DNA of 64,000 nucleotides from contig NZ_JQMJ01000004.1 of the NCBI RefSeq assembly GCF_000744655.1, forward strand, positions 6,899,698 through 6,963,697. The letters are read 5' to 3'. Below are positions 59,600 to 64,000 of the stretch, one piece after another (the first letter of the stretch is position 1; each line of letters begins with the position of its first letter). The position numbers and the translations under genes were made by a program. This stretch comes from Streptacidiphilus rugosus AM-16 (lineage in GTDB: Bacteria; Actinomycetota; Actinomycetes; Streptomycetales; Streptomycetaceae). The notes under the pieces are model-generated. The model saw only the letters and a list, made by a program, of their open reading frames with translations, searched no databases and had not been told where the DNA came from.

Positions 59600-61333
59600 T
59601 CAGCCCGCGCGGCGGTGCGAGCGGGCGCCGCCACCCGCACGGGCGCGCTTTTCGACGTACATCAGCTCGTCGGCCGTGTGGAGTACCTCGTCGATGCTCA
59701 TCCCGCAACCGGCCCAGCCGATGCCGATGCTCACGCCCACCCGCAGGGTGCGGTTCTCCCAGCGGATCGGCGGGGTGACCGCGGTTCTCAGCCGGTCGGC
59801 CAGGTCCTTGGCCCGCTCGCGGTCCACGCCGTCGGCGAGGACCACGAACTCGTCGCCGCCGAGCCTGGCGACGGTGTCGCCCTCGCGGACCACGTGCTGG
59901 AGCCGCCGGGCGACCTCGATCAGGGTGGCGTCGCCCGCGTTGTGGCCGTGGCGGTCGTTGATGCCCTTGAAGCCGTTCAGGTCGCAGAAGAGCACCGCCA
60001 GGGCTCTGCCGCCCTGAGCGGTGCCGTCGGCCTCGTCGGGGAGCACCGCGTGGACGTGGTCGTACCCACCGCCCTCCCCCGCGGCCGGATGCCCGTACGC
60101 GTGCGCCGCGCCGCCGTCGGGGAGGGCGACACCGAAGCCCGCGTGGTCCGCGAACCCGCCCGGGTCCCCCTCCTCGTAGCCGCCGTAGCCGCCGAACGCG
60201 CCGAGGCCGCCGGGGCGGTGGGCGACGGCGGGCAGCAGGACGTTCGGGTGGTCGCACAGCCGCAACCGCAGCCGGGCCTTGAGCTCGGCGGCGTTGGGCA
60301 GGCCGGTCAGCGCGTCGTGGCTGGCCCGGTGGGCCAGCTGCAGCTCGTGGCGCTTACGGTCCTCGATGTCCTCGACGTGGGTCAGCAGGTACATCGCGCC
60401 CTCGGTGGCGTCGGAGACCACGGAGTTGCGCAGGGTGACCCAGAACCAGCCGCCGTCGCGTCTGGCGAGTCTGACCTCGGCGCGGCCGTTCTCGGTCGCG
60501 ATGCCGCGCAGCTTGGCCGCGTCCTCGGGGTGCACCAGGTCGGCGAAGGACTGCCGGTGCAGCGCGGACCTGGACCGGCCCAGCAGTCGGCACAGGGCGT
60601 CGTTGACCCGGGTGAGCCGCCCCCGCTGCTCGCCGTGCAGCTCGGTCAGCGCCATGCCGCTCGGGGCGTACTCGAAGGCCTGCCGGTAGCTCTCCTCGCT
60701 GGCGAGCAGCACCTGCTGCTCGCGCTCCAGCCGGATCAGCGCCCGCTGCATCTCCGCGCGCAGGCGCGCGTTGCCGATCGCGATGCCGGCCTGCTGGGCG
60801 AACATCTCCAGCGCCTCGCGCGTCCACGGGCCGGGCCGGCGCCCGTTGCGCGGCCGGTCCACGGAGAGCACGCCGAGCAGCTCGCCGCCGAAGCTGTACA
60901 TCGGGGCGAGCAGCATGTCCTCGGGGTGCCAGGCGCCCTGCACGGCGTAGCCGGTCCCCCCACCCCAGGTGGGGATGTCCACGGATCTGGCCCAGCCGCG
61001 GTCGTGCGGGACGAAGACCAGACTGCCCCAGACGTCCCCAGCGTTGAGCAGCCGGTTCCACGACTCCCGCGAGCCGATCTGGCCCAGCAGGCTGTTGATG
61101 CCCTCCTCGGCCTGGCCCTCCGTGCCGATCTCCCAGACGGCGGCGACCACGAGCTCCCCGTCGGGCCGGACCATGTTCACCACGGCGCTGTCGAAGCCGA
61201 GACCGGTCACGGCTCCCTCGACGACGGCCTGGAGGGTTCCCGCGAGGCTGCGGGCGGCGTTCAGGTCGGCGATGATGCGGTGGAGGGTGCGCAGCGTCGC
61301 CAAGCGGACGTAGGGCTCCGGGTCGGTTTCCAA
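59600..61333 (-). CDS. cdgB: GAF-PAS-GGDEF diguanylate cyclase, CdgB-like
   Basis: A 577-residue c-di-GMP synthase. GAF domain about 20-200, PAS about 215-325 (SEESYRQAFEYAPSGMALTE), GGDEF about 335-575 with the active loop ARLGGDEFVVLADG (GGDEF 492-496) and an RxxD product-inhibition site (REGD, 483-486). A Gly-rich insertion of about 70 residues (370-440) interrupts the GGDEF domain before AVLFCDLNGFKGIND. TTG at 61333 is chosen: GGGAGG lies 7 nt upstream and the product starts METDPEPYVRLATLRTLHR. Streptomycete CdgB links c-di-GMP to development. I found no full BldD box upstream. Confidence 0.92.
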   Translation of the reverse strand: METDPEPYVRLATLRTLHRIIADLNAARSLAGTLQAVVEGAVTGLGFDSAVVNMVRPDGELVVAAVWEIGTEGQAEEGINSLLGQIGSRESWNRLLNAGDVWGSLVFVPHDRGWARSVDIPTWGGGTGYAVQGAWHPEDMLLAPMYSFGGELLGVLSVDRPRNGRRPGPWTREALEMFAQQAGIAIGNARLRAEMQRALIRLEREQQVLLASEESYRQAFEYAPSGMALTELHGEQRGRLTRVNDALCRLLGRSRSALHRQSFADLVHPEDAAKLRGIATENGRAEVRLARRDGGWFWVTLRNSVVSDATEGAMYLLTHVEDIEDRKRHELQLAHRASHDALTGLPNAAELKARLRLRLCDHPNVLLPAVAHRPGGLGAFGGYGGYEEGDPGGFADHAGFGVALPDGGAAHAYGHPAAGEGGGYDHVHAVLPDEADGTAQGGRALAVLFCDLNGFKGINDRHGHNAGDATLIEVARRLQHVVREGDTVARLGGDEFVVLADGVDRERAKDLADRLRTAVTPPIRWENRTLRVGVSIGIGWAGCGMSIDEVLHTADELMYVEKRARAGGGARSHRRAG

Positions 61334-61569
61334 CGCCTTGCCTCCCTCCCTCGATCGGAACCGCGTGCAGATGGTCCGACTGCCAGACAAACTGAATCAC
61401 AGGGAGCACATCGATCGACACTCTGGGTCAGCAAATCGTTGTCACTTGTGACTCAACTCACACGCATGGCAGGTGTAACCCTTGATCGAACCACTGCCTC
61501 GAAGGCAACGTGAGCAATCAGACGTCCGTCCTACGCCCAAGGGCCGATGCGACCAGGGGCCCGCGAAGA

Positions 61570-61575
61570 TAGCGT
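61570..61575 (+). promoter_or_regulatory. Leaderless -10 element for the flavin reductase (TAGCGT)
   Basis: TAGCGT ends 7 nt before the GTG at 61583. Confidence 0.6.
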
Positions 61576-61582
61576 GACTGAC

Positions 61583-62131
61583 GTGTACGACGCAGCGACC
61601 ACCGCCACCACAGTCCCCGCGACCGCCGAGGCCTCCCCGGAGGAGTTCCGGGCCGCCCTCGGGCAGCTCGCCTCAGGCGTGGTCCTGGTGACCGCCCACG
61701 ACGAGGACGAGGGGCCCCGGGGTGAGGACGTCGGCATGACCGCGACGGCGTTCCTCTCGGTGTCCCTGGAGCCGCCGCTGGTGATGGTTTCGGTCCGCGA
61801 GGACTCCCGGATGGAGGAGGTCCTCGGCCGGGTCGACCGCTGGGCGGTCTCCGTCCTGGCCTCGGACCAGCGGACGACCGCGGCGCGTTTCGCGATGAAG
61901 GGCCGCGTCTCGGACCGCCTGCTGTTCGCGGAGCTCCCGCATCGCCGCGGCGCGGAGTCGGGCGCCCCGCTGGTCGACGGCGCGCTGGCGACGGTGGAGT
62001 GCCGCACGGTGGAACGCATACCCGCGGGGGACCACGTCCTCGTCATCGGCCACGTCCTCTCCGCCCACGTCGGCGCCCCGACCGGCGGCCCCCTCACCTA
62101 CTTCCGCGGCCAGTACCGCCACCTGGCCTGA
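61583..62131 (+). CDS. Flavin reductase family protein
   Basis: A 182-residue FMN-binding split-barrel protein of the flavin-reductase/HpaC type. SPEEFRAALGQLASGVVLVT, DVGMTATAFLSVSLEPPLVM, WAVSVLASDQRTTAARFAMK and HVLVIGHVLSAHV with a final GQYRHL fit the family. GTG at 61583 is preferred over earlier in-frame starts because TAGCGT lies 7 nt upstream. It supplies reduced flavin to an unknown partner oxygenase; none is adjacent. A hairpin repeat follows at its 3' end. Confidence 0.88.
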   Translation: MYDAATTATTVPATAEASPEEFRAALGQLASGVVLVTAHDEDEGPRGEDVGMTATAFLSVSLEPPLVMVSVREDSRMEEVLGRVDRWAVSVLASDQRTTAARFAMKGRVSDRLLFAELPHRRGAESGAPLVDGALATVECRTVERIPAGDHVLVIGHVLSAHVGAPTGGPLTYFRGQYRHLA

Positions 62132-62165
62132 CACTCCGCGCCCGCGACGACGTCGCGACGGCGAG

Positions 62166-62426
62166 GCAGTTGCACCACCCCAGAGGCGCTTCGCGATGGC
62201 GGTCAGTTGCACGACCCCAGGGGCGCGGGGAACTGCGCGAGGAACCACCCAGTGCGGATGGCCCTGCGCGATGAGGACCATCCGCGCGCCAGTGGCTTGT
62301 CGCGCCCGCGCGCCGGAGGCGCATGTCAGCGGAGCCCCGCGCCCCTGGGTGTTGCAACTGGCCCTCTGCTGAGAAGTGCAGCGCCGGAGGCGCGCAGTTC
62401 CTCGCGCCCTGGATGGGTGCAACGTC
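62166..62426. repeat. Dispersed hairpin repeat, locus 8
   Basis: Between convergent genes. It contains a left arm AGGGGCGCGGGGAACTGCGC (62219-62238), an inner pair GTGCGGATGG/CCATCCGCGC, an accessory GCGCGCCGGAGGCGC stem, and a trailing half-copy reaching the arfB stop. The right outer arm is replaced by accessory-unit sequence, so this copy is rearranged. Confidence 0.8.
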
Positions 62427-62856
62427 AGTCGAAGGGGCGGCGGCGGGTCTGCTTCAGCAGCGACGTGCGGCGCTTGTTCTCGAGGCGGCGTTCGATCATG
62501 CCGCGGGAGGGCTTCGTCGCGCGGCGGGCGCGGGGTGGCGGTGCGACCGCCTCGGCGAGCAGCGCCGACAGACGGACGGCCGCCGCCTCCCGGTTGCGCC
62601 ACTGCGACCGGTGCTCGCTCGCGTGGACCACGATCGCGCCGTCCATCAGCCGGTCCGCCAGCCGTTCCAGCGCGCGCTCGCGCCACACCGGCGGGAGCGC
62701 GGCGCTCGCCGCCAGGGCGTACCGCAGCTCGACCCGGCTGTCGCTCGTGTTCACGTGCTGGCCGCCGGGGCCGGAGGAGCGTGAGAAACGCCACTGCAGC
62801 TCGGCGTCGGGGACGACGACGCCCCTGACGGTGACGGCGACCGGGTTCGTGGACAT
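62425..62856 (-). CDS. arfB: Peptidyl-tRNA hydrolase ArfB (ribosome rescue)
   Basis: A 143-residue class-I release-factor-like protein freeing stalled ribosomes without a stop codon. The catalytic GGQ lies at 31-33 in SSGPGGQHVNTSDSRVELRY. The C-terminus is a long basic tail (PPPRARRATKPSRGMIERRL, then KRRTSLLKQTRRRPFD) that enters the empty mRNA channel. No codon-recognition domain is present. ATG at 62856 is chosen for family length; the frame is open further up. The hairpin repeat abuts its stop. A role in translation-coupled rescue is well established for the family. Confidence 0.92.
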   Translation of the reverse strand: MSTNPVAVTVRGVVVPDAELQWRFSRSSGPGGQHVNTSDSRVELRYALAASAALPPVWRERALERLADRLMDGAIVVHASEHRSQWRNREAAAVRLSALLAEAVAPPPRARRATKPSRGMIERRLENKRRTSLLKQTRRRPFD

Positions 62857-62912
62857 GCGCCCATGATCCCGCCCAAGGCGTGAACCGGCGAACGCTTTTG
62901 TCACAATGGGGC

Positions 62913-63398
62913 GTGATCGAGCTCGGCTACTCCCTCTCCAACCGCTTTCCCGACCCGCCGCAGACGGACTACGCGACCGCGCCCGTCCGCAGCCTGCGGC
63001 ACGACCTCTTCTGCGGGGACGTCTTCGTCGAGGGCGACGGCGGGGTGGACCTGTCCACCCGGTGGGGCTGGGTGCCCGTGCTGGACTTCGCCTGGGCACT
63101 CTGCGACATCGTGGAGCAGCTCGACGCCGTGCTGCCAGGACGACGGCAGCCGCGCGCCGAGCTGGACTTCACCGAGTCCAGCGACCGGCTGCGCTTCTCC
63201 CGGCGGGGCGACTGGGTCGAGCTGCACGCGGACTGGGTCCGCGACGAGCGGCCGCTGATCGTCGACCACGGCGTGCTGCGCCGCGAGGCGCGGGACTTCC
63301 TCCAGGACGTGCTCGCCGACCTCGCCGACCTGCACGACGGCCTCGCCGACAACCTCACGGTCTGGGAGCTCACCGCCCGCTATCCGCGCCTGCCATGA
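62913..63398 (+). CDS. Streptomycete cytoplasmic protein of unknown function
   Basis: A 161-residue acidic protein I do not recognise. Features include VIELGYSLSNRFPDPPQTDY, FCGDVFVEGDGGVDLSTRWG, WVPVLDFAWALCDIVEQLDA and LRFSRRGDWVELHADWVRDE, typical of a compact globular protein conserved in streptomycetes. GTG at 62913 follows a CACAAT hexamer by 5 nt; an ATG-type start 33 bp upstream is the alternative. Its 3' end overlaps the convergent GNAT gene by 29 bp. Confidence 0.75.
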   Translation: MIELGYSLSNRFPDPPQTDYATAPVRSLRHDLFCGDVFVEGDGGVDLSTRWGWVPVLDFAWALCDIVEQLDAVLPGRRQPRAELDFTESSDRLRFSRRGDWVELHADWVRDERPLIVDHGVLRREARDFLQDVLADLADLHDGLADNLTVWELTARYPRLP

Positions 63399-63984
63399 GC
63401 GTGTCGCGCCCGAGCACGACGAGGCCCGGCACCGGCCGGGCCAGCTCGGTGAAGCCGAGCCGGTCGTAGAACGCGCGCGCCGCGACGTTGCGCACGCCCA
63501 TCCCCAGCTGCACCCGCAGGACCCCGCGCTCGCGCAGCGCGCCGAGGAAGGTGCGCATCAACTGCCGCCCCAGGCCCTGCCCCTGGGCCTGCGGCAGCAG
63601 GTCGATGTGCAGGTGGGCGGGGTACTCGTCGACGCCGGGGCCGAGCATGACCTCCGGGTGCCGCAGCTCGCTGCCGCGGCCGCCGTCGTCGGGGTAGCGG
63701 TCGACCACGCCGGGAAGCCACTCGGCGAGGTAGCGCGCGACGAAGCGGCGGGTGTCGGAGGTGCCGAGGATGTAGCCGAGCGCCCGGTCCTCCCCCGCTG
63801 TGTCCGCGACGACGAAGGCCAGTTCAGGCTCCTGGGCCAGGTACGGCCCGACGAAGATGTCCGGCAGGACGCGCGGGTCGGGGTACAACGAGGTCGCGTC
63901 CGCACCGTTGTCGCCGGTGCGGACGCAGATCTCGTACAGGTCCTCCCGGTCGCCCGGTCGGTAGGAGCGGATGCTCAGCTGCAT
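63370..63984 (-). CDS. GNAT-family N-acetyltransferase
   Basis: A 204-residue acetyltransferase. It opens LSIRSYRPGDREDLYEICVR, the substrate loop includes GPGVDEYPAHLHIDLLPQAQ, the acetyl-CoA loop is GQGLGRQLMRTFLGALRERG, and it closes NVAARAFYDRLGFTELA. The AHLHIDLLP segment resembles the O-GlcNAcase-associated and bacterial OGA-like GNATs. TAGCCT lies 6 nt before the ATG at 63984, matching the leaderless pattern. It overlaps the convergent upstream gene by 29 bp. Substrate unknown; the GlcNAc genes 5 kb away make an amino-sugar link only a possibility. Confidence 0.9.
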   Translation of the reverse strand: MQLSIRSYRPGDREDLYEICVRTGDNGADATSLYPDPRVLPDIFVGPYLAQEPELAFVVADTAGEDRALGYILGTSDTRRFVARYLAEWLPGVVDRYPDDGGRGSELRHPEVMLGPGVDEYPAHLHIDLLPQAQGQGLGRQLMRTFLGALRERGVLRVQLGMGVRNVAARAFYDRLGFTELARPVPGLVVLGRDTLMAGADSGR

Positions 63985-63990
63985 CCGCTC

Positions 63991-63996
63991 AGGCTA
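63991..63996 (-). promoter_or_regulatory. Leaderless -10 element for the terminal GNAT gene (TAGCCT)
   Basis: TAGCCT ends 6 nt before the ATG at 63984 on the minus strand. Confidence 0.55.
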
Positions 63997-64000
63997 GCCT

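Noticed and set aside
61334..61582. BldD box upstream of cdgB
   Set aside because: TCACTTGTGA and nearby sequences are suggestive but none matches TnAC-N5-GTnA.

Overview
The window reads as chromosomal DNA of a streptomycete-type actinobacterium (Streptomyces, Kitasatospora or Streptacidiphilus). It is very GC-rich with C or G in most third codon positions, has many GTG starts, uses the futalosine menaquinone pathway, carries GlcNAc genes with DasR-type sites, and encodes family-restricted proteins (DUF3027, DUF2771, DUF4229, DUF3263, a CdgB-like GGDEF protein). I saw no rRNA, tRNA, CRISPR array, insertion sequence or prophage; this is core chromosome, not a mobile island.

Layout. 1-5.4 kb: partial pdxH, citrate synthase 2, serC, a secreted protein, a LacI regulator with a 28-residue membrane peptide behind it. 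5.6-13.2 kb: menaquinone genes (mqnE, mqnM/UbiX, mqnP/UbiA, mqnL/UbiD) interleaved with an Lrp-threonine dehydratase pair, a GNAT enzyme, DUF4229 and an F420/NADP-type reductase. 13.4-16.3 kb: a translationally coupled nucleobase operon (permease, yeast-type cytosine deaminase, IPNS-like oxygenase). 16.4-26.3 kb: DUF3027, an MFS exporter, DUF2771-mqnB-mqnD, a long cold-shock protein, a HAD phosphatase, a siderophore-type binding lipoprotein, a methyltransferase. 26.3-36.4 kb: PH-domain membrane proteins, a helicase-associated/WYL-like protein, GNAT, Uma2 nuclease, XPB helicase, and a HelD-like helicase behind a structured leader. 36.7-43.5 kb: a SDR/TetR divergent pair, cutC, HD hydrolase, small proteins, groEL behind two CIRCE elements, cspA. 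43.9-52.5 kb: a CysO-like sulfur carrier with thrC, gpgS, otsA, a PASTA-like Ser/Thr kinase with a repeat-bearing membrane protein, otsB, a cupin. 52.6-58.5 kb: an amino-sugar ABC transporter divergent from nagK-nagA with DasR-like sites between. 58.5-64 kb: a frame-split surface protein, cdgB, a flavin reductase, arfB, two further small genes.

How the genes work together. MqnE, MqnB, MqnD and the UbiD/UbiX/UbiA set cover several steps of futalosine menaquinone synthesis (MqnA and MqnC are not here). The ABC transporter, NagK and NagA import, phosphorylate and deacetylate N-acetylglucosamine or its oligomers. OtsA and OtsB make trehalose, next to GpgS, which makes a second glucoside from the same UDP-glucose pool.

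Two patterns cut across the gene list. First, a family of long GC-rich hairpin repeats occupies eight gene junctions, always at a gene 3' end and never between divergent genes. Second, at least 13 gene starts have a TAnnnT hexamer exactly 6-7 nt upstream, which points to leaderless transcription and settles several start codons.
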